A stretch of 64,000 nucleotides of DNA from CAWCCP01 sp963701245 (GTDB lineage Bacteria > Patescibacteriota > Saccharimonadia > Saccharimonadales > UBA4665). Every line of letters starts with the position of its first letter. Position 1 is the first letter of the stretch. Below the pieces are notes generated by a model. That model worked only from the letters and a program-made list of their open reading frames with translations, was not told the DNA's origin and did no database searches. Position numbers and translations under genes: made by a program. Below are positions 16,364 to 25,617 of the stretch, one piece after another. The stretch is from assembly GCA_963701245.1 (NCBI GenBank), contig OY969576.1, positions 1,426,001 through 1,490,000 of the forward strand, given 5' to 3'.

Positions 16364-17632
16364 ATGAAATTTACCTATCGAGCAACGACTAAAGACGGTA
16401 AATCTATATCCGGTGTTGCTGAAGCCGTAAATCGGCAAGCCTTGCTAGCTCTCCTCCACAAACAAGGCGTAAAACCAGTACTTATAGAGGTAACAAAAGC
16501 CAAGTCTAAAGCAAATATTTTTGGGCCACCAAAAAAGGTAAAGATCACTGACCTAGTAATTTTTACTCGTCAGCTTTCCACTATGATATCAGCGGGCGTA
16601 CCACTGGCACGATCGCTGGACGCTTTGCAGGATGACTCCGAAAATCCCTATATGCGTGAAGTACTTGCTAGCGTCACAAAAGACATCGAAAGTGGCATCC
16701 AGTTAGGAGATGCGTTCGCTAAATTCCCAAATGTATTTTCGGAAGTTTACGTCAATATGGTTCGAGCTGGAGAAGAAGGAGGAATACTCGACGAAATATT
16801 GAAGCGTTTAGCGACACAGGTAGAGCAAGATGCCAGTATAAGAAAAAGAATCAAGAGTGCCATGATGTACCCTATAGTGATCTTGGTTGTCACTATAATT
16901 TCATTTTTTGGAATCATGTTATTTATTGTTCCAAAACTTGCAGTACTCTTAACTAGCTTGGATGGGCCAAATGCGAAATTGCCAATTTACACGCAGGTAC
17001 TACTAAGCTTCAGTAACTTTTGTTCAAAACCCACAATCTTTCAGCATATACCCATTCCTATATTAGATAAGTTACCTAACCTAATTCTTATCCTGATTGC
17101 CTTCGGTATTGTGACTATATACTTATTGCGATACATTCGTACGCCAAAAGGTAAATATCGCTTTCATGATTTACTGTTACGTATACCAATAGTGAAAACG
17201 ATTATATTGAAAGTGGCGATTGCGCGATTCTCAAGAACATTCGCTTCATTAATGTCAGCTGGTGTAAATGTCTTAGACGCCCTTGAAGTCACCGGCGCTG
17301 CATTAGGCAACAAAGTTATAGAGGAAGAGCTGAAAGCTGCAGCCAAAGAAGTTAAAAACGGCAAACAACTGAGTGAACCAATCAGTCATAGTAAGCATTT
17401 CCCACCGATCGTTGCGCAGATGCTTATTGTTGGTGAGGAAACTGGTGAGATTGATACCGTATTAGTTAAAATAGCAGATTTTTACGAAGAAGAAGTAACG
17501 GTGATGATTGATGGCTTATCAGCAATTATTGAGCCAGTGATGATCATTTTCCTGGGAGCCGGTGTCGGTTTGATTGCCGCTTCAGTTATGGGTCCGATTG
17601 CTAATATATCCAAGAACCTTGGTAATAATTAA
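16364..17632 (+). CDS. pilC: PilC/GspF-type inner membrane platform protein
   Basis: This 422-residue protein has the two repeated T2SSF domains of PilC. The first is about 70-190, starting FTRQLSTMISAGVPL and ending in membrane helix IVILVVTIISFFGIML. A second helix pair is near 240-260. The second domain is about 275-400 (FSRTFASLMSAGVNVLDALE), closing with helix IIEPVMIIFLGAGVGLIA. An N-terminal soluble segment (FTYRATTKDGKSISG) is typical. It is the membrane platform through which PilB drives pilin polymerisation. It lies 56 bases after pilB. Confidence 0.95.
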   Translation: MKFTYRATTKDGKSISGVAEAVNRQALLALLHKQGVKPVLIEVTKAKSKANIFGPPKKVKITDLVIFTRQLSTMISAGVPLARSLDALQDDSENPYMREVLASVTKDIESGIQLGDAFAKFPNVFSEVYVNMVRAGEEGGILDEILKRLATQVEQDASIRKRIKSAMMYPIVILVVTIISFFGIMLFIVPKLAVLLTSLDGPNAKLPIYTQVLLSFSNFCSKPTIFQHIPIPILDKLPNLILILIAFGIVTIYLLRYIRTPKGKYRFHDLLLRIPIVKTIILKVAIARFSRTFASLMSAGVNVLDALEVTGAALGNKVIEEELKAAAKEVKNGKQLSEPISHSKHFPPIVAQMLIVGEETGEIDTVLVKIADFYEEEVTVMIDGLSAIIEPVMIIFLGAGVGLIAASVMGPIANISKNLGNN

Positions 17633-17805
17633 GCCATAACCCCGGAGACAATACTGAGAGTATGCATATAAAAATCGCAAAAAGAGTTGACTAGGGAACG
17701 CTTATGTTTATAATCTTATTCAGATGCTTTAGGCATTGCATTTTTGCATCGTCATAAGGATTTTCGTACTATAAAAACTAATAAAAAAAGAAGGGTGGGT
17801 CCCTT

Positions 17806-18276
17806 ATGGTCTCTCTTAAAAAAAGTAATAAAGGATTCACGATTGTCGAGCTTTTGATCGTCATCGTCGTGATTGGTATTTTAGCGTTGCTTGTTATTAC
17901 GACGTACAGTGGTATTCAAGCGAAAGCTCGTAATGCGAAGCGGCAATCAGACATTGCTTCACTTCAGACTCAGCTAGAAGCATTCTATAGTCAGAATGGT
18001 TACTACCCTAGCTTAACAGACATGAATAATGCAACATTCTTAAGCTCAAACATGAAGAGCTTAGATCAGGAAGCACTTGTTGACCCGTCCAATCCAACAA
18101 ATAGCAAAACACTCGTTGCAACTCCAGCAGCAAAGTCATATGCCTACACAGTAACAACCAGCAGCGGCGGTAGTTGTGAAAGTGATGACACGACGTGTGC
18201 TGAATATACACTCACCGCGACATACGAAGGAACCGTAAATGGCTCAACGACGTACAGTAAAAGTAATCTAGACTGA
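17806..18276 (+). CDS. Major type IV pilin-like prepilin
   Basis: This 156-residue prepilin has the leader MVSLKKSNKG followed by FTIVELLIVIVVIGILALLV, a textbook class III signal and hydrophobic alpha1 spine with Glu5. The mature part (NAKRQSDIASLQTQLEAFY, NGYYPSL) resembles the GspG/PilA pseudopilin helix and loop, and two cysteines sit near the C terminus. AAGAAGG lies before the start, and a strong terminator follows the gene. Its place after pilB-pilC with its own terminator suggests it is the abundant subunit. Confidence 0.88.
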   Translation: MVSLKKSNKGFTIVELLIVIVVIGILALLVITTYSGIQAKARNAKRQSDIASLQTQLEAFYSQNGYYPSLTDMNNATFLSSNMKSLDQEALVDPSNPTNSKTLVATPAAKSYAYTVTTSSGGSCESDDTTCAEYTLTATYEGTVNGSTTYSKSNLD

Positions 18277-18311
18277 TCATAGAAAAATAGCTGTCCAGTT
18301 TAGGAAAGACC

Positions 18312-18349
18312 AAAAAGACCCTATCGTGTAGATCAGATAGGGTCTTTTT
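18312..18349 (+). terminator. Strong intrinsic terminator after the pilin
   Basis: AAAAAGACCCTATC (18312-18325) pairs perfectly with GATAGGGTCTTTTT (18336-18349) across a 10-base loop, giving a 14-bp stem with U-tracts for both directions. Confidence 0.9.
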
Positions 18350-18468
18350 ACATTTGTTTTATTAGTTGCTACGTATAACTATGCGATGGATGTACTCAAT
18401 TTTTCATACTATTGGTCAGGTAAATACTTGGAAATGACCGTTCTAAAATGCATTCAAAATTAGTTACT

Positions 18469-19056
18469 TTAGTTTTTGGCCGTTGTAGTTTCAAATGCCT
18501 GATTAAGTAGCGCTGTCTGAGACAACTCAAGTTCTCCAGCTTCTTTGTTAGCAGAACATGAGCTTTGCGGTGCTGAGAACGTATAATAGTAATTGCCCAC
18601 ATGGATCGCTGATGTAGTACCAGGATTTTGTGGAAGTTGTTCGATTATACCTAGTGCGTCCTGAGCTGCCGTACAGCCGTTATCCAGCTGTAAAAGTGAC
18701 TTCGTAGTGAAAGATGCAGTTGAGTATGGTGTTGGATCTGAGCCAGTGCCAGGGATATTTGTCTGAGCAACGTACTGTAGATCTGACGCAGACAAGCCAG
18801 ACGGTAGCGTCATCTGTATGCCAAGCTCAGGAACTGCATACCCATTTGAAGCCGGTTCAGTGGATGAAGTAGAAGTGGTATGTGAAGTAGTAGATTTGTT
18901 CTGAGTTACTGTGGTGGATGTGCCTGAATTCTTGGAGTTCTTATGGTTATGATCATATACATACCAACCAGTACCTATACCAATGGCCATTACAAGAACT
19001 AATGTAAAGATACCGAGAAAGCCAAAACCGTTCTGATTAGAATTAAGACTTTTCAT
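18469..19056 (-). CDS. Membrane-anchored hypothetical in the pilus cluster
   Basis: This 195-residue protein has an N-terminal membrane helix (about 11-33, FLGIFTLVLVMAIGIGTGWYV), a Ser/Thr-rich linker (about 40-68) and an extracytoplasmic domain with two cysteines. It lacks the GFTxxE pilin signature, so it is an anchored surface protein, not a pilin. It comes last in a minus-strand set with three minor pilins, 32 bases after the PilX-like gene, so it may help assembly or display at the pilus base. Family unknown. Confidence 0.65.
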   Translation of the reverse strand: MKSLNSNQNGFGFLGIFTLVLVMAIGIGTGWYVYDHNHKNSKNSGTSTTVTQNKSTTSHTTSTSSTEPASNGYAVPELGIQMTLPSGLSASDLQYVAQTNIPGTGSDPTPYSTASFTTKSLLQLDNGCTAAQDALGIIEQLPQNPGTTSAIHVGNYYYTFSAPQSSCSANKEAGELELSQTALLNQAFETTTAKN

Positions 19057-19088
19057 GTATTTGTACTCTCAGTAAATATGAAGTTTAC

Positions 19089-20645
19089 TCATGGTTGGGT
19101 TAACACCTCTCTCCACGAAAGAATGTTATATCCAGATGTTAACGGATAATCCGGTGGTGGCGCGTACTCAAGATTATAATCGTACTGAGTTGTCGTATTC
19201 TCTACTCCCGAAATACATCCATTTACTGAATCATAGGACGCATCACCATTACACGGTTGACCACCTTCTTCCCAGTTCCATGTCCATGTTTGTCGAGTTG
19301 CAACCGACCCGTAAAACAGCAGCGTTTGATTACTATTGGTCCATCCTCTGGTATACCGATTACTATTCACCCTATAGCTTACCGGATACCACACCTCTCC
19401 ATTTTCAGCCAAGAAGGCACCATCCATTTCAAAGTTAAAGGCACCACTACTAGGTGGTGCATATGGAGCAACAACAATCGATTCTTGAGCGACCAGGCCG
19501 ATTGCGTCAGCGCCATTTTTCGTGCTGTAAAGAAGCGGTGCTGCAATGACAATGTTCGTGTAGCTTGAACTGCTCGATGCCGCCAACCTTCCCGAGGCAA
19601 TTGTCACACGACCATGATATGTCGGGTTTGACATCACCCACACATTATCTTCGGCAAAAATAACACCCGAAGACGGTATCGTGACATTTGTCGCTACTGA
19701 TTGCAACGTTAATGCCGACGTATACGGAGTTAATTCATCGTTTTCTCCGTTTACATCAAACAGATTGTAGGTTCCATTGGTATTAAGTTGAATCAAATAC
19801 CCTTTGGTTAAGCTATACGACGAACTTCTCTCTGGTAAATAAGAGCTCGTTAAGGTTGAAGGTGTCAAGTTACAGGCATTGGACTGTGAGGCTAAAGATG
19901 CGGTACTTGAATTTGCCGCAAAGGCGGCTTTTTTAATTGTGCAGAGACTGCTTGAAACCTGATTAAAGTTAACCTGCGGAACGGGATAAATCCAGTTACT
20001 CTTAGTTCTCGTATTACAATTAACTGGTGAGGTCACTGTGGAGCTACACCACACACCATTTTCGCTAGTTGAACCATCACCACCCACCTGGACGGATGGT
20101 ACATAGGTTGAATTTGCACTAGTCACCGCCGAGTCGCTCGGCCCATCCATGCGCACTCCTTGATTTGAATCAACAGGCCCGTCAGCTGATTCATCATTAC
20201 CGAACCACAGTGCCGAGTCAGAAACAACTCCATAACTGGCAAAGGATGGTGATCCGATTGTCGCTTGTACCGTTCGGGTAATGCCCGACCCAACCGCCTG
20301 ACCTATGGAGCGAACCGTGACAACGGTTGAGCCATTACCCGCTGGATTAATCCAAAGTGTATAGGTCCCTTCGTCTACCCCGCTTGCATCTATGTAATTA
20401 TTCGTGTACGGCCCATACCCAAGTGTTGGATTAGGGGTTGCTGGTGTTGTCTGTCCGTCTTTATAGTCGGTCGCATCATGATTTAAATGCCACATGTAAT
20501 AATTTAAGCCAGCCTCGGCAATATTGAACGCTTGCTGACTTTTTACGTTGGAGGAAGATACTGTGAGGTTCGTGAGGGTTACTTCTAAAATAGCCGTCCC
20601 CATAATTGAAAAGGCTATCATAATTGCTAATAACCCGGGTATCAT
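19089..20645 (-). CDS. PilX-like large minor pilin/adhesin
   Basis: This 518-residue protein begins with a hydrophobic segment (LLAIMIAFSIMGTAILEVTL) and then VKSQQAFNIAEAGLNYYMW, the hallmark of the PilX N terminus (A-x-x-A-E-A-G). The rest is a large Ser/Thr/Asn-rich beta domain, far longer than the roughly 150-200 residues of classic PilX, with several cysteines. GGGGA precedes the ATG. It follows the PilW-like gene after 16 bases. A tip or accessory pilus subunit with a surface-binding domain is the likely role. Confidence 0.75.
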   Translation of the reverse strand: MIPGLLAIMIAFSIMGTAILEVTLTNLTVSSSNVKSQQAFNIAEAGLNYYMWHLNHDATDYKDGQTTPATPNPTLGYGPYTNNYIDASGVDEGTYTLWINPAGNGSTVVTVRSIGQAVGSGITRTVQATIGSPSFASYGVVSDSALWFGNDESADGPVDSNQGVRMDGPSDSAVTSANSTYVPSVQVGGDGSTSENGVWCSSTVTSPVNCNTRTKSNWIYPVPQVNFNQVSSSLCTIKKAAFAANSSTASLASQSNACNLTPSTLTSSYLPERSSSYSLTKGYLIQLNTNGTYNLFDVNGENDELTPYTSALTLQSVATNVTIPSSGVIFAEDNVWVMSNPTYHGRVTIASGRLAASSSSSYTNIVIAAPLLYSTKNGADAIGLVAQESIVVAPYAPPSSGAFNFEMDGAFLAENGEVWYPVSYRVNSNRYTRGWTNSNQTLLFYGSVATRQTWTWNWEEGGQPCNGDASYDSVNGCISGVENTTTQYDYNLEYAPPPDYPLTSGYNILSWREVLTQP

Positions 20646-20661
20646 ATTTGTTTTTCCCCAC

Positions 20662-21261
20662 TCATAACACCGTTTCCCTGTTGCGTAAGCTGATTGTCGT
20701 ACTCAATGTTTGGCCGTTAGCGTTACGCGATTCCGGCTCAGCTAAATTAATTTGTATTTCCATAATGCTATGTTCATCACTAATCGGCAAGCTCAAGGGA
20801 ATACCTCCAGCGCCGAAATAATTAAATAAAGTACCGTTTGTCGGCAAATAAAAATTACTTATTACCGTGTAGTTTCGGGTTTCTGAAGTAATGGCTGAGC
20901 CAATCGGTGGATTGGATGTCATCGGTGTCACGGTTGCAAGTAACTGTGTCTTGCTACTATTCAAGTAATATGTCACTTCCGAAACATACGTATCCGCCGG
21001 TGAAAAATAGGCATATACAGTGATGCTATTGGCAGACTCAGACACTATGTCAGTTAGGCCTCTTAGAACCTGCGCGACTCGTTCTGATTGTAAGGACAAT
21101 TCAGTAAAATTATTGGCATCTTGTTGATATTTAGAGTAAAGAATCAAGTAGTTCGTAAAAAATGAACCAAAGGTTACGAATATTACTCCCACAAGACTTA
21201 TAACTATGAGCAATTCTACAAGGGTGAAACCGGACTGCGTACCGGGATTATGGCGTAACAA
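20662..21261 (-). CDS. PilW-like minor pilin
   Basis: A prepilin leader (MLRHNPGTQSG) is followed by FTLVELLIVISLVGVIFVTF with Glu5. Residues 35-70 (NFTELSLQSERVAQVLRGL) resemble the PilW helix, and the rest is a small beta domain. It overlaps the preceding PilV-like gene by 14 bases, so the two are translationally coupled. Length (199 residues) is normal for a minor pilin of this class. Confidence 0.8.
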   Translation of the reverse strand: MLRHNPGTQSGFTLVELLIVISLVGVIFVTFGSFFTNYLILYSKYQQDANNFTELSLQSERVAQVLRGLTDIVSESANSITVYAYFSPADTYVSEVTYYLNSSKTQLLATVTPMTSNPPIGSAITSETRNYTVISNFYLPTNGTLFNYFGAGGIPLSLPISDEHSIMEIQINLAEPESRNANGQTLSTTISLRNRETVL

Positions 21262-22807
21262 TGAAACCTCCTAACAATGGGCTTGCGGGCAGGGTTAACG
21301 TGTACGTACCGACTTGAACGACCAACTGTGTATTGCCGCTCGCGGCACTCCCTAAATTCACCGTACAATTTAGCAAAGTACCAGCTGCACTGCCGGTACA
21401 TGATGCTTTATAGGTATTACTACCTTGCAAGAAGGAAACTTTTGTCGAACAGCTGGACGCACTGGAACTGCATGGCAGATTTACACCACTTAGAGTAAAC
21501 GAAAGATTGGATAGATTATCTGTCGAGAGACTCCCTTCGCCAGGTGTCAAAACCTGCACCCGCGGAAAGCTCGAATTGGTAGTCAACATGAGGCGCACCT
21601 CCTGCAAATAATTATTGCCGTTATAAGGGTAGGTTGTCGATGGCGGATTGGACGGGTCATAGGTTGGAACGCTGATAGGGTCCAAAGGATTACTACCTCC
21701 ATACGGGACTGCCGCAGCCAGATAATACGTTGTGCTGCCGATCTTGCAGCTCGTTGCACCGTTATCGCCGCAGAAATAGTAATCACCAGGGACCAAATTT
21801 GTCATTGCGTAAAAGCCATTACTATCGGTTGTTGGAGAAGTATTAGTAGGCGTAAGTGAATCGTAGTAATAAGTGGTATCGGTACTGGATGTGTATTTTT
21901 TATAGCCGCCTTTTACATAGATAATCGCGCTTGGCAAAGGATTTCCGTTCACATCTGTCGTTTGCAATAGCAAGCTATCTGCACCCATCTCTTTTAGTGT
22001 CAGTGTCAGGTAGGAGGAGCTTTGGGCTATCAAATTTTGACTGGAATAGTTTGGCTGCAAGCTGCCTGATGGAGCAATCGTTGAAAGCGAGGAGTAACCA
22101 CTATCTGATGCACTGATGACGTAATCATATCCGGAAGTGCTGGGTGGTAAATTATAAAAGATGACTATGCCATTTTGATCGGAAGTGCTGGACACGTTTA
22201 CGGCCGGCGAAACTGAATTATTAACAGCGGTCACTGTGGCACCTGATATTGGGTTGCCGCTACTATCGACGACATTAATAAACAGCGAACCGGTATTACT
22301 GGCTGTTTCGGCTACTTGTGAAGCAATATCGGTATCAATTGCCGCTAACTTGACACCATTCATGTCTGTTACTGTCACATTGACGTCTTTATAGTCATCG
22401 GTATCTCCCGGTGAAGGCGCTCCGGCCGGAGGTGGATAGTTTCGGCAATACTCTTTTTCCAAGTTTAAGTTCGGGTATGAACCACATCCGTCATAGGCAT
22501 CATCAACATAAATAATTTTTGTCGTGACCGTGTAGGTATAGCCATTTATTTTCTTTGTCGTCACACCAGGTATGGTTGTTTGGGATATTATCGGCCCACC
22601 GGTTACTGCCAGTTCATCGTAGGGCAGTGATTTAAGATATTCCATCTGATTCGTCGCCAAAGTGGTGGCAATTGACTGCCGGGAAGCGGTTATTGCACCG
22701 TGCAGAAGCGACACGAAAAGATCGAATGATCCAAGGCTCATTATTGTTAACACTGCAATAATAACCAACAGCTCTACTAAGGTATAACCCACCTCATTTT
22801 TTTTCAT
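21248..22807 (-). CDS. PilV-like minor pilin with carboxypeptidase-regulatory-like domains
   Basis: The N terminus MKKNEVGYTLVELLVIIAV is a type IV prepilin signal. The mature protein is 519 residues long and includes at least two Ig-like carboxypeptidase-regulatory/CnaB-type repeats: about 175-245, from VVDSSGNPISGATVTA, and about 280-345, from TTDVNGNPLPSAIIYV. A C-terminal IPT-like beta domain lies at about 415-515. Such domains are common in adhesins. It is the first gene of the minor-pilin block, so it probably sits at the tip and contacts surfaces or host cells. That role is inferred. Confidence 0.8.
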   Translation of the reverse strand: MKKNEVGYTLVELLVIIAVLTIMSLGSFDLFVSLLHGAITASRQSIATTLATNQMEYLKSLPYDELAVTGGPIISQTTIPGVTTKKINGYTYTVTTKIIYVDDAYDGCGSYPNLNLEKEYCRNYPPPAGAPSPGDTDDYKDVNVTVTDMNGVKLAAIDTDIASQVAETASNTGSLFINVVDSSGNPISGATVTAVNNSVSPAVNVSSTSDQNGIVIFYNLPPSTSGYDYVISASDSGYSSLSTIAPSGSLQPNYSSQNLIAQSSSYLTLTLKEMGADSLLLQTTDVNGNPLPSAIIYVKGGYKKYTSSTDTTYYYDSLTPTNTSPTTDSNGFYAMTNLVPGDYYFCGDNGATSCKIGSTTYYLAAAVPYGGSNPLDPISVPTYDPSNPPSTTYPYNGNNYLQEVRLMLTTNSSFPRVQVLTPGEGSLSTDNLSNLSFTLSGVNLPCSSSASSCSTKVSFLQGSNTYKASCTGSAAGTLLNCTVNLGSAASGNTQLVVQVGTYTLTLPASPLLGGFIVTP

Positions 22808-22937
22808 GCTACATCAATTATAGATAAGCATAACTTTTTTGCATACTCCTTCACGCAGGTGCTTTGAATATACAAAAAGAAGCTGCTAACTTTGGTATAC
22901 TATGAGGAAAGGCCTTATGCTTAGATGGGCAGCATAG

Positions 22938-24029
22938 ATGAAAACAACTAAAATTCCAACGTATTACCAAGATAAGCCGTTGTTCGGTCTAGATATTGGT
23001 CATGGGTCTATTAAGGCTATGCAAGTGAACATTCCACTGTCAGGCACGGACCACAAACATCAACCCGTGGTCAAAGGATATGGCTCAACGTCCTTTGATA
23101 AAGATGCCATGTCGGATGGAATCATTACCAAACCCGAGGTCATCGCGAAGGCCACGCTTGATTTATTTAATCATAATTTAATTGGTGACATCACGACTCG
23201 AAGAGTCGCTATTGCCATTCCGGCGTACCGTGCTTTTACTCGTTCGCTTCGACTGCCTAATTTGAAGTCAAAAGAAATAAGGGCCGCTGTTGAATTAGAA
23301 GCTGAGCAGTATATTTCAACGCCGCTTGAAGATTTATATCTTGATTATGAGGTTATCAGTCAGAAGGAAGATATGACTGAGTTATTCAGTGTCGCCGTGC
23401 CACAGACGATAGTTGACTCGTATCTGGAGTTAGCGCAAATACTGGGATTAGAGACAGTACTTATAGAACCGACACTTAGCTCTTCCGGGCGGTTATTCAG
23501 CTTGGACAGACAAAGCGATGTGCCGACTTTTATCATAGACTTTGGTTCACTTTCTTCAGATATAAGCATCTTTGATAAACATGTGCTTATTACCGGAACA
23601 GTACAAGGTGGCGGTGAAAATTTCACTGATTCAATTATGGCGAAGCTCGGAGTTACCGCACAAGAAGCAGGGCTTATTAAGACCCGCTACGGTCTCGGAC
23701 CGAGTAAAAAGCAAGCTGACATTAAGCATGCTATTGAACCCACACTACAACTCATCGTCAAAGAAATACGACGTATGATGCGATATTACGAAGAGCAATA
23801 TGGTACTGAACGTCCAATCGGTCAGATTATTACGCTTGGTGGCGGTGCGAATATGCCAGGTTTGAGTGGGTACCTTACCGAAGTTATGAGATTGGCTGTT
23901 CGTCGGACTGATCCTTGGGCATACTTGTCGTTAAAAGATTTACAACCTCCTTCAGACGCAGATAAACCCATGTACTCAACAGTAGCGGGATTATGTTTGG
24001 CACCGCCGAAAGAAGTTTTCCCGGCATGA
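22938..24029 (+). CDS. pilM: PilM, pilus assembly actin-like ATPase
   Basis: This 363-residue protein has the actin-like fold of PilM: FGLDIGHGSIKAMQV at the N terminus (phosphate 1), the Asp-containing FIIDFGSLSSDISIF (phosphate 2) and ITLGGGANMPGLSGYL (adenosine motif). PilM is cytoplasmic and binds the N terminus of PilN. It starts the plus-strand operon pilM-pilN-pilO and ends in an ATGA overlap with pilN. Confidence 0.93.
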   Translation: MKTTKIPTYYQDKPLFGLDIGHGSIKAMQVNIPLSGTDHKHQPVVKGYGSTSFDKDAMSDGIITKPEVIAKATLDLFNHNLIGDITTRRVAIAIPAYRAFTRSLRLPNLKSKEIRAAVELEAEQYISTPLEDLYLDYEVISQKEDMTELFSVAVPQTIVDSYLELAQILGLETVLIEPTLSSSGRLFSLDRQSDVPTFIIDFGSLSSDISIFDKHVLITGTVQGGGENFTDSIMAKLGVTAQEAGLIKTRYGLGPSKKQADIKHAIEPTLQLIVKEIRRMMRYYEEQYGTERPIGQIITLGGGANMPGLSGYLTEVMRLAVRRTDPWAYLSLKDLQPPSDADKPMYSTVAGLCLAPPKEVFPA

Positions 24030-24625
24030 TCAATTTGTTGCCACCAGAAATGACAAATAATTATCGGTATGCCCGTCGTAATGTCGTGCTACGCAATTGG
24101 GTAGTGGTCTTTGTAATAGCATTCGTTGGACTCGGAATGATTGCAACATATGGTCTATTAACGATTCATCAATCAATAAACAGCAATAATACGCAGATTA
24201 GTACCACCGAGACATTGTTCGAAAAAGAAAAATTCTCACAAACCCAAAGCCAAGTCCAAAATATATCTAATAGTTTTCGACTAGTTGTAAAAGTACTCTC
24301 TCAAGAAGTGTTATTTTCTCAACTTCTTCAACAAATAGCCGCACTGGTACCAGCGAATGCTAATTTAACTGGACTAGACATCAATCAAACACAAGGTGGA
24401 TTGGATATAACTGCCGAAACCACTGATTATGCCACTGCAACCCAACTTCAAGTCAACTTAGCTTCTCCTAACAATAAAATATTCTCTAAAGCGGATATAG
24501 TGAGCATTACGTGTAGCAGTAATGGCCAACAAAATGCAAATTACCCTTGTACGGTAGACATTAGAGCATTATTCAATGCCAATAACCCATTTTTGTTTAT
24601 TAATAGTCCTGAGGCAAAGCCATAA
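24026..24625 (+). CDS. pilN: PilN, inner membrane alignment protein
   Basis: The start MINLLPPEMTN at 24026, overlapping the pilM stop, keeps the conserved INLLPPE motif that docks PilN to PilM. One membrane helix follows (about 26-48, VVVFVIAFVGLGMIATYGLL), then a coiled region and a ferredoxin-like domain outside the membrane. An upstream in-frame start at 23993 would lie inside pilM and is rejected. Confidence 0.9.
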   Translation: MINLLPPEMTNNYRYARRNVVLRNWVVVFVIAFVGLGMIATYGLLTIHQSINSNNTQISTTETLFEKEKFSQTQSQVQNISNSFRLVVKVLSQEVLFSQLLQQIAALVPANANLTGLDINQTQGGLDITAETTDYATATQLQVNLASPNNKIFSKADIVSITCSSNGQQNANYPCTVDIRALFNANNPFLFINSPEAKP

Positions 24626-25290
24626 TGAGTAGTAAACGATTATACTTTTTACTCATCGGCATCATATTCGTACTGTTTATTGGACTAGTGGTTGGTACCT
24701 ATGGAGCGAATAACTTGTTGTCGACTCAAGCGAATAAATTGACTAATCTGAAAGCGAAAAACCTCGCCCTGACACAGGAGCAATTAAGCCTCAGTAATGC
24801 CAAGGAAGATCTAAAGAAATATGCTAATTTTGAACAAATTGCACAGGATATCGTGCCAGAGGATAAAGACCAAGCCGAAACTGTGCTAGAAATCGTAAAT
24901 ATTGCAGCACAAAATGGCATCAGCCTATCCTCGATTACCTTCCCCGCTTCTACGCTGGGTACGGCAACTTCACCGCAATTATCTACAACCAAGCCAGGAG
25001 TTACTTCAAGTTCAGCTGCTAATTCCGAATTATCTTCACCTACGTCTCCTCTAAATAAACTCTCTCAATTGGAGCCAGTCTTGAATATCCCTGGTGTTTA
25101 CGAACTACCTATTACTGTTCAGGGTGATCCAAATAAACCAGTCGACTATAGTTCGTTTATTAGCTTTTTAAATGCACTCGAATACAACCGAAGAACTGCA
25201 GAAATAAGCACCATCACGATTTCACCTAGCGCAAATAACCCAAACTTATTGTCATTTAACTTAACTCTAGACGAGTATATAAAACCATGA
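24625..25290 (+). CDS. pilO: PilO, inner membrane alignment protein
   Basis: This 221-residue protein has one N-terminal membrane helix (about 7-27), a coiled coil (ANKLTNLKAKNLALTQEQLSLSNA) and a C-terminal ferredoxin-like fold, the PilO layout. The start shares one base with the pilN stop. A Ser/Thr/Pro-rich insertion (about 110-145) is longer than usual. PilO pairs with PilN in the alignment complex. Confidence 0.88.
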   Translation: MSSKRLYFLLIGIIFVLFIGLVVGTYGANNLLSTQANKLTNLKAKNLALTQEQLSLSNAKEDLKKYANFEQIAQDIVPEDKDQAETVLEIVNIAAQNGISLSSITFPASTLGTATSPQLSTTKPGVTSSSAANSELSSPTSPLNKLSQLEPVLNIPGVYELPITVQGDPNKPVDYSSFISFLNALEYNRRTAEISTITISPSANNPNLLSFNLTLDEYIKP

Positions 25291-25595
25291 GTAAGAGTAA
25301 AAACATCGATATCAATCGAGTGATGGAAAAGCTTAGCAATATGCTAGGGAAAATACGCCGCTATAGTGTGCTAATTTTTCTTATACTAGTAGCTGCACTC
25401 TACGGATTTCTTTTTTATAGGATTAGCAGCTTTAGCAATACCCAGCCATCCGTAACGGCTGTAAATAGTCAGGTACAGGCCGCTCAAATTCCTCATATTG
25501 ATCAAGCAGTCGTGAATCAGTTACAAGCGCTTCAAAACAACAGCGTGAACGTACAAGCATTGTTTAATCAAGCGCGCAATAATCCATTTCAATAA
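25287..25595 (+). CDS. Small membrane protein of the pilMNO operon
   Basis: This 102-residue protein has a single membrane helix (about 30-50, VLIFLILVAALYGFLFYRI) and a short extracytoplasmic tail rich in Gln and Asn. It overlaps pilO by 4 bases (ATGA), so it is co-translated with the alignment genes. It occupies the pilP position but lacks a lipobox and the PilP beta domain, which fits an organism with no outer membrane. Function is inferred from position only. Confidence 0.6.
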   Translation: MSKSKNIDINRVMEKLSNMLGKIRRYSVLIFLILVAALYGFLFYRISSFSNTQPSVTAVNSQVQAAQIPHIDQAVVNQLQALQNNSVNVQALFNQARNNPFQ

Positions 25596-25617
25596 ACTTT
25601 CAGAAGTTGGTTAGTTG

